The notes beneath the pieces were generated by a model. That model did no database searches. It saw only the letters and a list, made by a program, of their open reading frames with translations, and was not told the DNA's origin. 64,000 bases of DNA. Source: DATHBD01 sp035296325 (GTDB lineage: Bacteria; Actinomycetota; Actinomycetes; Mycobacteriales; Micromonosporaceae). The translations under genes and the position numbers were made by a program. The stretch lies in assembly GCA_035296325.1 (NCBI GenBank), contig DATHBD010000032.1, positions 248,001 to 312,000 on the forward strand, written 5' to 3'. Of this stretch, positions 53,927 to 63,216 are shown piece after piece. Every line of letters starts with the position of its first letter. Within the stretch, counting starts at the first letter, position 1.

Positions 53927-56419
53927 TCAGTCAGGTCGATGCGCGACGCCACGGGAACTCGCCGCCAACGGAAGCCGGATGGTGATGGTCGTGCCGGCGT
54001 GGTCGGCCGGGTCGGTGAGCGCGATGGTCCCGGCGTGCGCCTCGACGAGGGTCCGCACGATGGTGAGTCCCAGACCCGTGCCGGTGATCCCGCTGGTCCG
54101 CGCATTGCTCGCCCGGTAGAAGCGTTGGAACAGGTGGTGGCGTTCCTCGGGCGGAATTCCGATGCCCGCGTCGGTGACCCGGAGCTCCGCGGCATCACCG
54201 TCGCGGCCCAGGTACACGCTGACCCGGCCGCCGTCCGGGCTGTACTTCACGGCGTTGGACAGCAGGTTGTCGAGCACCTGTCGGAGCCGGCCGGGGTCGC
54301 CGTGCACGACCACCCGCTCGGGTAGCTCGGTTTGCACCGTGACACCGTCGGCGGCGGGCAGGCCGGTGGTGGCTTCGCTGATGAGCGGCACCAGGTCAAC
54401 GTCCTCGGTGGTGATGGAGAGGTGGCCGGACTCGAGGCCCGCGAGGTCGAGAAGGTCGTCGATGATCGCGCGGAGGGCGGCGGTGTTGCGGCCGATGACC
54501 TCGACGAGTTCGCGGTCCGGGTCGGGCAGCGCGTGGGCCTGGTCGAGGAGCAACTCGGTGTAGGACGCGATCGAGGTCAACGGCGTCCGCATCTCGTGCC
54601 CGACCAGGAGGAGGAAGTCGTCCTTGGTCCGGGCCAGCTGCAGCGCCAGTTCATCGGCGCGCCGGTGCGCCAGGAACTGTCCCACCTGACCGGCGATGCC
54701 GGTGAGGAACGCGGTCGGCTCCGCCTCGTCATGTTCCGGGGCGTCCGAGAAGCAGATCAGCACGCCCAGCATGGTGTCGCCGTCGCTCACCGGCACCGCG
54801 AGGGCGCTGTGCAGGCCGAGGCGGGCGAACGCCTCCGCGCGGGCGTGGATGTCGGCGGACACGATGTGCCGGGTGTGGGTGACGTCGGGAACCCAGACCG
54901 GGCCTCCGGTGGCCCACACCGCGCCGCAGACGCCTTCGCCCTTGGCGATCTGCTCGTAGGTGATGTCGGCCATCTGGTAGCCCCGCGCGGTCCAGTACGA
55001 GGCCGGCCGCAGCGTGTCGGTGACCTCGTCGATGAGCCACAGTTCGGCGTGCGGCCAGCCCAGCGTGCTGGCCACCGCCTCGATGATGCGCGGACTCGCC
55101 TCCGCCGCGGTGCCGGCCTGAGCCAGCGCCTTCGCAACCTCCAACTCGCAGTCGCGGAACCGCTGCGCCCGGCGGCGCTCGGTGACCTCGTGCAGCGCCA
55201 TCACCGCACCCAGCACCGGCCCATCCGGGTCGCGGATCGGCTCGGCGTTGGCGACGAAGGTCCGCGTCCGGGCCCGGGGTGCGGTGATCTCGATGTCGAG
55301 ATCGCGGATCTGCTCGCCGCGCAGCGCCCGCAGCAGTGGAATGTGGTCCGGGTCGAGCGGGACGCCGCTGCGGTCGGTCAGTGTGGCGGTCGCGTCGGCG
55401 ACATCGCGCTGCGTCCAGTCCACCGGAAGCCCCTGGATCTCCCGCAGGGCCCGGTTGAGCAGCACGATCCGACCCCGGGCGTCGCAGGCCATCACTCCGG
55501 CGTTGAGGTTGTCCAGGACAGCGCCGAGGAAGCCCTGGTGCCGGGCGGCGTCCGCCTCGGCGCTGGCCTCACCGGAGACGTCGGTGATGAAGGCGCAATC
55601 CAACGCGCCCGCCGACCCCTGTACGACGGATCGCACGATCTTGGCGGGGAACCGCCGCCCGGTCCGGTGCCGGACCAGGGCCCGGTGCGCGGTGGGCGGT
55701 CCGGTGTCGGCCGGTGCTCCGAAGCCTCGCTCGTACACCGGCTCGACCACCTGCTCGAACGGGCGACCCTGGGCCTCCGCGGCGCTCCATCCGAACATGA
55801 GCTCGGCGGCCCGGTTCCAGCCGACGATCTCCCCGCCGGCGTCAATGGCGACGAACGCCTCCACCGCGACATCCAGCACCGACGCGCTGTGCAGGCCGGC
55901 GACCTCTGCCGGCCCGGCGTGCAACCCGAGCACCGGGATCGGGCCCAGCAGCGCACCGACCGACTGCAGGGTGCTCAGGTGTGCCGCGGTCCATCGGCGG
56001 GGCACCGTGTCGACGACCGACAGCGACCCGACCGCCTGCCCGGCGGCGTCGCGCAGGGGCGTACCCATGAACGCCCGGGCGCCGTACTCGACGGCCCACC
56101 CGTTGCCCCGCAGGTCCGGCTCGGCCAGCATGTCGTCGACGGTCAGCGGCGCGTTGCCGAGCACGATGTACTTGCAGACCGAGTACGTGAGCGGTGCCGT
56201 CCCGTTCCCGGCAAGGGCGGCCGGCAGTCCGTACTCCCCGACGCGGTGCTGTTGGTCGCCGCCGACCAGGGTCACCACGCCCATCGGGGTGCCGGCCAGA
56301 TCGGCCGCGAGCCGGGCGATGGCGTCCAACGGTATCGCCAGCGCGGGGAGCACCCGCCGCGCGCGCTCCACCGCGGCCACCCGCTCCGGTGCGGCTAAGG
56401 CGGTGTCGTCGACGATCAC
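53927..56419 (-). CDS. Soluble multi-sensor histidine kinase (GAF-PAS-PAS-GAF-HisKA-HATPase)
   Basis: 830 residues from GTG 56419 with GGGGA upstream. There is no membrane helix. Domains in order: GAF (about 30-165), PAS (about 175-300, VDAFVAIDAGGEIVGWNRAAE-like), PAS (about 305-425, MACDARGRIVLLNRALREIQG), GAF (about 430-590), HisKA with His608 (LLVGHEMRTPLTSIAS), and HATPase_c with the N box (LDNLLSNAVKYSPDGG) and GTGLGLTI. It should sense soluble or small-molecule signals in the cytoplasm. No response regulator gene is adjacent, so the partner is unknown. The neighbours are AraC on one side and a divergent DUF2334 gene on the other. Confidence 0.92.
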   Translation of the reverse strand: MIVDDTALAAPERVAAVERARRVLPALAIPLDAIARLAADLAGTPMGVVTLVGGDQQHRVGEYGLPAALAGNGTAPLTYSVCKYIVLGNAPLTVDDMLAEPDLRGNGWAVEYGARAFMGTPLRDAAGQAVGSLSVVDTVPRRWTAAHLSTLQSVGALLGPIPVLGLHAGPAEVAGLHSASVLDVAVEAFVAIDAGGEIVGWNRAAELMFGWSAAEAQGRPFEQVVEPVYERGFGAPADTGPPTAHRALVRHRTGRRFPAKIVRSVVQGSAGALDCAFITDVSGEASAEADAARHQGFLGAVLDNLNAGVMACDARGRIVLLNRALREIQGLPVDWTQRDVADATATLTDRSGVPLDPDHIPLLRALRGEQIRDLDIEITAPRARTRTFVANAEPIRDPDGPVLGAVMALHEVTERRRAQRFRDCELEVAKALAQAGTAAEASPRIIEAVASTLGWPHAELWLIDEVTDTLRPASYWTARGYQMADITYEQIAKGEGVCGAVWATGGPVWVPDVTHTRHIVSADIHARAEAFARLGLHSALAVPVSDGDTMLGVLICFSDAPEHDEAEPTAFLTGIAGQVGQFLAHRRADELALQLARTKDDFLLLVGHEMRTPLTSIASYTELLLDQAHALPDPDRELVEVIGRNTAALRAIIDDLLDLAGLESGHLSITTEDVDLVPLISEATTGLPAADGVTVQTELPERVVVHGDPGRLRQVLDNLLSNAVKYSPDGGRVSVYLGRDGDAAELRVTDAGIGIPPEERHHLFQRFYRASNARTSGITGTGLGLTIVRTLVEAHAGTIALTDPADHAGTTITIRLPLAASSRGVAHRPD

Positions 56420-56698
56420 GCGGTGTCCCCGTTCGCTACCCGCTGCCAGAGCAGAGGTACCACCGGTTGTATCCGGTCATACGGCGGCATTCCCTACCTT
56501 AGGGAGTAAGCCTCATGACGCGGCGACAACCGTGAAAGATGGCGAGGTCCGGGCCGTTTCTCAACATGTGAAATGCTACCCCACCATAATGATCTGGACA
56601 GGCGAGTCATTTCGCCCGGCGGGCTTCTGCCCGTCCGGGCGGCAGTCCGGGTGGCGGGCGCAATCGCTCGCGCCGTTCGGCGGAATTCACAGGAGGAC

Positions 56699-58324
56699 AT
56701 GCCCGTGATCCCCGTCCGGTCGGATCGGCTTCGCGCAGCCCGCGTCGGCCTTGCGCTCCTGATCGCGGTGGCCGTTGCGGCCGGGGCCGGCTGTGCGGCG
56801 GACCGGGACGGGGGTCCGACGCCCGCCACGAGTCCGACCGACCGGGTCATCGGCACGGCTGTCGGAAAGGCCCGCACCCTCGTCCTGTACGACACCACGG
56901 GCGCCTACGGTGCGCTCGGCGAGCTGTACGCCATCCAGGTGGCGAACCTGGTTTCCCACTTCGGCACCTGGAAGGCCCACCCGGTGAGCCAGTACGCCGC
57001 CGGCGAGGTGAGCGAATACACCGCCGTGGTCTATATCGGCTCGACCTACGACGAGCCGATCCCGGCGCCGTTCCTCGACGACGTCGCCGCCGGGAAGGTG
57101 CCGGTGGTGTGGATCAACAACAACATCTGGCAGCTCACCGCCCGCGATCCCACCCTGGCCGGCCGGTACGGCTTCACGCTGCCCGGCTTCGACCCGGCAC
57201 CGGTGGCGACGGTGCGCTACCGCGACACCGAGCTGACCCGCGACGCCGGCGCGGGCGAGCTGATGAGGATTCTGATCACCGACCCGGCGAAGGCGAAGCC
57301 GGTCGGCGAGTCGGTCCTGGCCGACGGCGCCACCGTGCCGTGGGCGGTGCGGGCCGCCAACTTCACCTACCTCAGCGAGCTGCCGCTCACCTTCGTCTCC
57401 TCCGACGACCGGTACCTGGCCTTCACCGACCTGCTCTTCGACGTCTTCGCGCCGGACACCGCCGTCCGGCACCGCGCGCTGGTGCGGATCGAGGACGTCG
57501 GGCCGCAGTCCGACCCGGCGCAGCTGCGGGCGATCGCGGACTACCTCTCCGGACGCCGGGTGCCGTTCTCCGTCGCGGTGTTCGCCGAGTACAACGACCT
57601 GGCCGGCAGGTACGCGGGCGGCAAGCCGGTGAGCCGCCGGCTCAGTGACGTGCCGAAGGTGGTGGAGGCGCTGCGCTACATGGTGGAGCGGGGCGGCACT
57701 TTGATCATGCACGGTTACACCCACGGGTACACCGCGTCGAACCCGTACGGGGTGAGTGCCGAGGACTACGAGTTCTACCGGGCGCACGTCGACGCCAACG
57801 ACCAGGTCGTGCTCGACGGCCCGGTGCCCGAGGACTCGACCGTCTGGGCCGCCGGCCGGGTCACCGCGGCCCGTAAGGAGTGGGTGGCGGCCAAGCTCCC
57901 GCTCCCGGACATCTTCGAATTCCCGCACTACACGGCCAGTGCGGTGGACTACCGGGCGATCACCCCGGAGTTCACCGCCCGCTACGAACGGGTCATGTAC
58001 TTCCCGGGGCTGCTCTCCGGGGCAGAGCCGGAAGCCGGTCGCTCGGTCAGCCAGTACTTCCCGTACCCGGTCCGCGACGTGTACGGCCGACCGGTGATCC
58101 CGGAGAACCTGGGAAACGTGTCGTCGGCCAAGTTCAACCAGCACGGCGTGCGGTCTCCCGCGGACCTGCTGGCCTCCGCCAAGCGCCAACTGGTCGTCCG
58201 GGACGGCGTGGCGAGCTTCTTCTACCACCCGTTCCTGGGCCTGGAGCACCTGCCGACGCTGGTGGAGGGTATTCAGGAACTGGGGTACACCTTCGTACCG
58301 GCGCACGCCGCAATCCTGGACTGA
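56699..58324 (+). CDS. DUF2334 domain lipoprotein (polysaccharide deacetylase-like)
   Basis: 541 residues from ATG 56699 with an ideal AGGAGG. A signal peptide with VAAGAGC places a lipidated Cys at about residue 32. The N-terminal third (about 50-230) forms a Rossmann-like region. The DUF2334 domain (about 240-520) has RIEDVGPQSDP, FSVAVFAEYND, LIMHGYTHGYT and FYHPFLGLEHLPTLVEGI. These are the metal-ligand His motifs of the carbohydrate-deacetylase-like family (D-x-H pattern RIED/HGYTHG). The substrate is unknown; cell-surface or exopolysaccharide is an inference. The GH36 galactosidase follows after 57 nt. Confidence 0.88.
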   Translation: MPVIPVRSDRLRAARVGLALLIAVAVAAGAGCAADRDGGPTPATSPTDRVIGTAVGKARTLVLYDTTGAYGALGELYAIQVANLVSHFGTWKAHPVSQYAAGEVSEYTAVVYIGSTYDEPIPAPFLDDVAAGKVPVVWINNNIWQLTARDPTLAGRYGFTLPGFDPAPVATVRYRDTELTRDAGAGELMRILITDPAKAKPVGESVLADGATVPWAVRAANFTYLSELPLTFVSSDDRYLAFTDLLFDVFAPDTAVRHRALVRIEDVGPQSDPAQLRAIADYLSGRRVPFSVAVFAEYNDLAGRYAGGKPVSRRLSDVPKVVEALRYMVERGGTLIMHGYTHGYTASNPYGVSAEDYEFYRAHVDANDQVVLDGPVPEDSTVWAAGRVTAARKEWVAAKLPLPDIFEFPHYTASAVDYRAITPEFTARYERVMYFPGLLSGAEPEAGRSVSQYFPYPVRDVYGRPVIPENLGNVSSAKFNQHGVRSPADLLASAKRQLVVRDGVASFFYHPFLGLEHLPTLVEGIQELGYTFVPAHAAILD

Positions 58325-58381
58325 ACGCTGCCGGCGCTGCTGATGCTGCCGGTCCGCCGCACCCTGCGTAGCATGCTGATC

Positions 58382-60484
58382 GTGACTGCGGTGAGCTTCG
58401 ATTCCCAGACCCTGACCTGGCTGCTCAGCACGCCTTCGACCAGCTACGCGCTGCGGGCGGTGGACGACGGCCTCTGGCACGTCTATTGGGGGCCCCGGCT
58501 CTCGTTGCCGGACGTGGCGGCCCTGCCCATCCGCCCCCAGGGCCACTCCGACGTCCTCGGCGAGGAGTTTCCTGCCGGCGGCGGTGAACGGTTCGGGCCA
58601 ACCTCGCTGGTGGTCGAGTTCGCCGATGGCACCGGCGTCGTGGAGTGGACCTACGTCGGCCATGACATCGACGACGGACACCTCACCGTGACGCTGGCCG
58701 ACCGGCACTACCCGGTGGAACTGGAGCTGCACTACCGGGTGCGGCCCGACACCGACGTGATCGAGCGGTGGGTCGCGTTGCGGCACACCGGCGGCGACGA
58801 CCCGGTCGCGGTGCGGACGCTGAACTCGGCGGCGTGGTCGATCCCGGAGCGCCCGGACTACCGGCTCAGCTCGGTGGCCGGCGAGTGGAGCGCCGAGTTC
58901 CAGGTGCAGCGGGTGACCGCACCGCTCGGTGAGACGACGATCACCAGCCGCCGCGGGATCACCCGGCACCAGCAGAACCCGTGGCTGATGGTGGACCCGG
59001 GCGACGCCACCGAGGGCGCCGGCGAGGTGTGGTCCACCGTGCTGGCCTGGGGCGGCACCTGGCGGATCACCGCGCGCCGCACGCTGGGCGGCCAACTCGC
59101 GGTCACCGGCGGCGCCGGCTCGGTGGGCGCCGGAACGGAGGGCGCCGGCTGGCGGCTGCAACCGGGGGAGTCCCGGACCACGCCGGTGTACGCCGGCCTG
59201 TACGCCACCGACGGATTCGGCGGCACCAGCCGGCGCTGGCACGAGTACGTCCGGGCGCACGTACTGCCGGCCCCGGCGGAGGTGCGCCCGGTGCTCTACA
59301 ACTCCTGGGAAGGCACCTGGTTCGACGTCAACGAGAACAACCAGCGGGAGATCGCGGCCATCGCCGCGGAGATGGGCGCCGAGCTGTTCGTGATGGACGA
59401 CGGCTGGTTCGGCCGCCGGGTGGACGACTTCGCCGGGCTGGGCGACTGGGATCCCAACCCGGACCGGTTCCCCAACGGGCTCGGACCGCTCATCGCCGAA
59501 GTGCACAAGCTGGGCATGCGGTTCGGGATCTGGGTGGAGCCGGAAATGGTCAATCCGGACAGCGACCTCTACCGCAAGCACCCGGAGTGGGTGCTGCACA
59601 TGCCGAACCGACGGCGTACCGAGATCCGCAACCAGCTCGTCCTCAACTTCGCCCGGCCCGACGTGGTGGAGTGGGCGCACGGGTGGCTCGACCGGCTGCT
59701 CAGCGAAAACGAGATCGACTTCGTCAAGTGGGACATGAACCGGTCCTTCACCGAAGCCGGCTGGCCCGGCCACGACGACCCGAACCGGCTCTTCACCGAC
59801 CACACCGCCAACGTGTACGCCATCCTCGACCGGCTCCGCGCCGACCACCCGAACCTGCGCATCGAAACCTGTGCCAGCGGCGGCGGCCGGGTCGACCTGG
59901 GCATCCTGCGCCGCACCGACCAGGCGTGGACGTCGGACAACACCGACCCGGTGGACCGCCTCGCCATCCAGGACGGCTACACGCAGGTGTACCCCGCCAT
60001 CACGATGGGTGCGTGGGCCAGCGACAGCCCCAACCCGTTGAACTCACGCGTGACCCCGGTACGGTTCCGGTTCCACGTGGCGATGGCCGGTGCGCTCGGC
60101 ATCAGCGGCAACCTGCGCGAGTGGTCCGCGCAGGACCGGCAGGAGGCGGCTGAGCTGATCGCGCGGTACAAGGAGATCCGGCACATCGTGGCGCACGGTG
60201 CGCTCTACCGGCTCACCCCGCCCAGCGTCGAGCGCCTCACCGCTGTGCAGTACGTGAGCGCCGATGAGGCCGAGGTCGTGGTGCTGGCCTTCCGCGCCAT
60301 GGGTCGGCACGGCCAGCCGCAGCCGGCGGCGCTGCGGCTCGGCGGGCTGGACCCGGCCGCGACCTACCGGGACGAGGAGACGGGCGCGCTGTACTCCGGC
60401 GCTGTCCTAACTCACCACGGACTCGACCTGGGCCTGCCCGCCGGCGACTACGCGAGTGTGCTGCGCCACCTGCGCCGCACCTGA
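58382..60484 (+). CDS. Alpha-galactosidase, glycoside hydrolase family 36
   Basis: 700 residues from GTG 58382; TAGCAT (58369-58374) lies 7 nt before it, suggesting a leaderless mRNA. The N-terminal beta-supersandwich (to about 290) precedes the TIM barrel. Catalytic Asp451 is the nucleophile (DFVKWDMNR) and Asp519 the acid/base (WTSDNTDPVDR). The substrate-binding VLYNSWEGTWFDVNENNQ segment (core NSWEGTWF) and the CASGGGRVD motif are present. A C-terminal beta domain ends the protein. There is no signal peptide, so raffinose-type sugars would be hydrolysed in the cytoplasm. The neighbouring DUF2334 lipoprotein is the only carbohydrate-related gene nearby. Confidence 0.95.
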   Translation: MTAVSFDSQTLTWLLSTPSTSYALRAVDDGLWHVYWGPRLSLPDVAALPIRPQGHSDVLGEEFPAGGGERFGPTSLVVEFADGTGVVEWTYVGHDIDDGHLTVTLADRHYPVELELHYRVRPDTDVIERWVALRHTGGDDPVAVRTLNSAAWSIPERPDYRLSSVAGEWSAEFQVQRVTAPLGETTITSRRGITRHQQNPWLMVDPGDATEGAGEVWSTVLAWGGTWRITARRTLGGQLAVTGGAGSVGAGTEGAGWRLQPGESRTTPVYAGLYATDGFGGTSRRWHEYVRAHVLPAPAEVRPVLYNSWEGTWFDVNENNQREIAAIAAEMGAELFVMDDGWFGRRVDDFAGLGDWDPNPDRFPNGLGPLIAEVHKLGMRFGIWVEPEMVNPDSDLYRKHPEWVLHMPNRRRTEIRNQLVLNFARPDVVEWAHGWLDRLLSENEIDFVKWDMNRSFTEAGWPGHDDPNRLFTDHTANVYAILDRLRADHPNLRIETCASGGGRVDLGILRRTDQAWTSDNTDPVDRLAIQDGYTQVYPAITMGAWASDSPNPLNSRVTPVRFRFHVAMAGALGISGNLREWSAQDRQEAAELIARYKEIRHIVAHGALYRLTPPSVERLTAVQYVSADEAEVVVLAFRAMGRHGQPQPAALRLGGLDPAATYRDEETGALYSGAVLTHHGLDLGLPAGDYASVLRHLRRT

Positions 60485-60490
60485 CCCAGT

Positions 60491-60553
60491 GCCGCAGCCT
60501 GGCTCACACTGCCAGCCTGCCGCAGCCTGGCTCACACTGCCAGCCTGCTGCGG
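60491..60553. repeat. 28-bp direct tandem repeat
   Basis: The 28-bp unit at 60491-60518 (starts GCCGCAGCCTGGCTCACACT) is repeated perfectly at 60519-60546 and begins a third copy. It lies between the galactosidase and HNH copy 2. Confidence 0.9.
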
Positions 60554-60733
60554 CGTCGGGCACCGTTGGTGTGCCCGTACGGTGCGCTTCGCCGCCTAAG
60601 CTCCCGGCATCCACCGGAGGGTGCCATTGATCCAGGTCGGTTGATCAGTTTGACCGGCGCTTCGGCGGCGGAGCCGGTGATCACTACGCGGCTTACCTGG
60701 CACGGTCGAACTCATCACCGCCGTGACGCCCGA

Positions 60734-62056
60734 TCATTGGCGTTGGTGGTACTGGTTGCGTCGGGGTCTTCGGTCGGGGTCGAGGTGGGCGGGTGGGGTG
60801 AACTCGGGTCGCCCGTCGGTGGTGCTGATCTGGACGGTCCATTCGCTGTGGTGGATCAGGCGGTGGTGATGAGCGCAGAGTAGGACGGCATTGTGCAGGC
60901 TGGTGGTGCCGCCATCGGCCCAGTGGACGATGTGGTGTCCGTCGCACCAGCGTGCCGGCCGGTCACAGGCGGGGAAGGCGCAGCCGCCGTCGCGGATGAT
61001 GAGGGCGCGGCGGATCGGTCCGGTGAACAGGCGGCGTTCCCGGCCCAGGTCCAGGACCTGCCCGGCGCCGCCGAGCACGGCTGGGATGATCGCGGCGTCG
61101 CAGGCCAGGCGTCTGGCCGCAGCCGCGGTGAGGCGCGCGCCGTCGTCGAGGGTGGCCGTGCCGATGTGCTGGCGTAGCGTGTCGAGGCTGGTCGTGACCA
61201 CGATCTGTGGCCGGTCGCCGCCGTTGTCGGGGAGATGGGTGCTGGCGCAGGCGAGGCGGCAGACCTCGATGAGGGCGTCTGCGCGGCGCTGCCCGGCACT
61301 CAGTCGCTCCACCCCGGCGGTCGTCCCGGCGGTCGTCCCGGCGGTCGTCCGGGCTGTTGTTCCGGCAGTCGTCCGGGCTGTTGTTCCGGCGGTCGCGCGG
61401 GGGGTGCAGAGCGGGTCCAGGGCGGCCCGGACGGTCGCGGCCGCTTCGCTGGGCAGCCAGCCGGTGAGGCGGACCTGGCCCGTGCCGGCCACGTCGGTGA
61501 GATACAGGCAACGGTCGAGGTGTGCCCGCTGTTCGGCGCGGTCGAGCGCGGCGAGGGCGGTCGACTCGGCCCGTGCGGGTTCGACGACCTCGAAGAGCCG
61601 CTGCCCGAGAATGCCAAGCTCGCGTGGCCCGAACACCGCGGCCTGCTCGACGAGGTGGGCCTCTCCGCCGCCACGACTGTCGGCGGGCAGGCCGGACACG
61701 CTGGCTGTGATGACCTTCACCTGCTCGACGTTCACCGCTCCGTCCGCGAACGCCGCCGCCGTGGCGGGCAGATCGGTGTCGAGCGCCTTGGCGAGGACGG
61801 TCAGCTGGCGGGCCGCCCCGCCGGAGATGCGATGCCGGTCCCGAAGCCACGCCGTGGTGCTCGACGCGCCCTGCGCTGCGGCGACACCCCGGACGTCGAT
61901 TTCCCGGACCAGGGCGAGGTGCACCGCCGCGACCCGCTGCGTCATCACCTGCACGCGATCGAGGTAGTCGATGAGCGTCGCTTCCGGCACCGCGCCGAGC
62001 AACGCCGACCGGCACTGGTCGAGCGCCTCGTCCAGCATCGCCAACGCCGCCTCCAT
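60734..62056 (-). CDS. DUF222 / HNH endonuclease domain protein (13E12-repeat family), copy 2
   Basis: 440 residues from ATG 62056, supported by a -10-like TAGGGT (complement of 62064-62069) 7 nt upstream; an in-frame start at 62086 would run through that promoter. DUF222 is followed by a low-complexity linker of repeated TTAGTTAR units (DNA 61300-61400) and the HNH domain (CAFPAC, WCDGHHIVHWADGG, NAVLLCAHHHRLIHHSEW). It is a clear paralogue of 6859-8241, similar over the whole length but with an unrelated repeat linker. A LexA-box-like palindrome lies upstream at the same spacing as in copy 1. Biological role is unknown. Confidence 0.9.
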   Translation of the reverse strand: MEAALAMLDEALDQCRSALLGAVPEATLIDYLDRVQVMTQRVAAVHLALVREIDVRGVAAAQGASSTTAWLRDRHRISGGAARQLTVLAKALDTDLPATAAAFADGAVNVEQVKVITASVSGLPADSRGGGEAHLVEQAAVFGPRELGILGQRLFEVVEPARAESTALAALDRAEQRAHLDRCLYLTDVAGTGQVRLTGWLPSEAAATVRAALDPLCTPRATAGTTARTTAGTTARTTAGTTAGTTAGVERLSAGQRRADALIEVCRLACASTHLPDNGGDRPQIVVTTSLDTLRQHIGTATLDDGARLTAAAARRLACDAAIIPAVLGGAGQVLDLGRERRLFTGPIRRALIIRDGGCAFPACDRPARWCDGHHIVHWADGGTTSLHNAVLLCAHHHRLIHHSEWTVQISTTDGRPEFTPPAHLDPDRRPRRNQYHQRQ

Positions 62057-62063
62057 GGTCCGA

Positions 62064-62106
62064 ACCCTACGCACCGGGTACGACACAAAATCGAACGTGT
62101 GTGCGA
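62064..62106 (-). promoter_or_regulatory. Candidate SOS-controlled promoter of HNH copy 2
   Basis: TCGAACGTGTGTGCGA (62091-62106) matches the LexA box TCGAAC-N4-GTTCGA except at one base of the right half. It lies 21 nt upstream of the -10-like TAGGGT (62064-62069), so it covers the edge of the -35 region. TAGGGT is 7 nt before ATG 62056. Within a 34-nt window (62079-62112) it is 24/34 identical to the segment 8263-8296 of copy 1. Confidence 0.65.
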
Positions 62107-62277
62107 CTACTTGGGTTGGTCTGGGCGTTGGAGCAGCCCAGCCCTCATCACGGATTGCCGATAGTCATAGCTGGACAGGCGTAGTCGTCAACGAGATGCG
62201 TGATGCCGCAGCCTGCTGCTACGGACGGTGAACGCAGATGGCATTGCGATCGTCGGTGCCAGCTGCTGTCCGGCAAC

Positions 62278-63081
62278 TCAGCGGCGGTCGAGGTGCGCGA
62301 GGAATGAATGCAGCCAGCGCAGCTCGCGTGCGTGGTGTTCAAGAGCATCGGCGGCTTCGGCAGGGTTCACCGGCGCGTACTTGATGCGTTCGGCCGCGAG
62401 CAGTCGGCATCGCTGCAGGGCGGGCAGGATGGTGAGCCAATCGCTCAAGCCGTAGGCTTCTGCGAAGAGTCGGAGTCGGGCCGTTATGTCAGGGATGGGG
62501 GCAAACCCCGCTTCGCGCAGCTGGTGCGGCGGGGCGAGCGGAACGAACTCCCACGCCGCGGCCGCCAGTTCGACCAGCGGGCTGACCGGGCCGACGGCGT
62601 CCCAGTCGATAAAGGCGACCGGCACGCCGTCTCGATAGACGGTGTTCCAGGGGCCGAGATCACCGTGCGAGATGATCTCTCCCGCCTGAGGTGCGCGCGG
62701 ATCGAAGCGGAACCGAGTGTTGGAAGGCCGGTAGCCTAGCGCGGCCTCGTGCAGCCGCCTTATCAGTTCGGCAGCAGTGACGAGGGCGGCTTCGGAGCGA
62801 GCGTAGGCGGGCAGTCGATGCCCATGACCGGGTTGCCACTGCGGGTCGGCCGGCACATCGCCGTCGATGTACGCGAGCACCTCGCGTTCTCCCTCGGTGG
62901 CCACGAAAGCCGGTGCACCGGAGAACCCGGCGGCCTCCAAGTGCCGCAGATAGTCATGTACAGCATTGGACCAACTGCCCATCGGCCGCAGGAGTTGTCC
63001 GCCACGGCGCGTGATTCCCTGTGTCATCCGCCCCGCCGGGAGCGGCGTCTCCACCATGCTGACGGGCTCCTCAAGACTCAC
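62278..63081 (-). CDS. Aminoglycoside-phosphotransferase-like kinase (APH family), copy 2
   Basis: 267 residues from GTG 63081; CATACT (complement of 63088-63093) lies 6 nt before it. The catalytic loop IISHGDLGPWNTVYRD and the metal-binding FIDWDAVGPVSPLVELA are intact, so small-molecule phosphorylation is plausible. It differs in subfamily from the kinase at 8586-9488 (HGDLGPWN here, HGDFHVRN there), so the two are not a recent duplication. As at the first locus, it lies on the same strand as and directly upstream of a DUF222/HNH gene. The substrate is unknown. Confidence 0.85.
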   Translation of the reverse strand: MSLEEPVSMVETPLPAGRMTQGITRRGGQLLRPMGSWSNAVHDYLRHLEAAGFSGAPAFVATEGEREVLAYIDGDVPADPQWQPGHGHRLPAYARSEAALVTAAELIRRLHEAALGYRPSNTRFRFDPRAPQAGEIISHGDLGPWNTVYRDGVPVAFIDWDAVGPVSPLVELAAAAWEFVPLAPPHQLREAGFAPIPDITARLRLFAEAYGLSDWLTILPALQRCRLLAAERIKYAPVNPAEAADALEHHARELRWLHSFLAHLDRR

Positions 63082-63216
63082 TCAGCAAGTATGGGGGGCC
63101 GCGACCTGATGGAAAGGGCGAAGACTCGGCTCGTGGATCGCTCAACGCGTCTGGAGTTGGCCGTCGAGACGCGTCGCAGGCTCGGTTGAGGTATCTCCGC
63201 CACTCGTTGATCACTC

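Noticed and set aside
56687..59848. 1053-residue open frame on the minus strand
   Set aside because: It is the mirror of the DUF2334 and GH36 genes, caused by GC3 bias; its composition (His/Arg/Val/Gly rich) and lack of motifs show it is a shadow.
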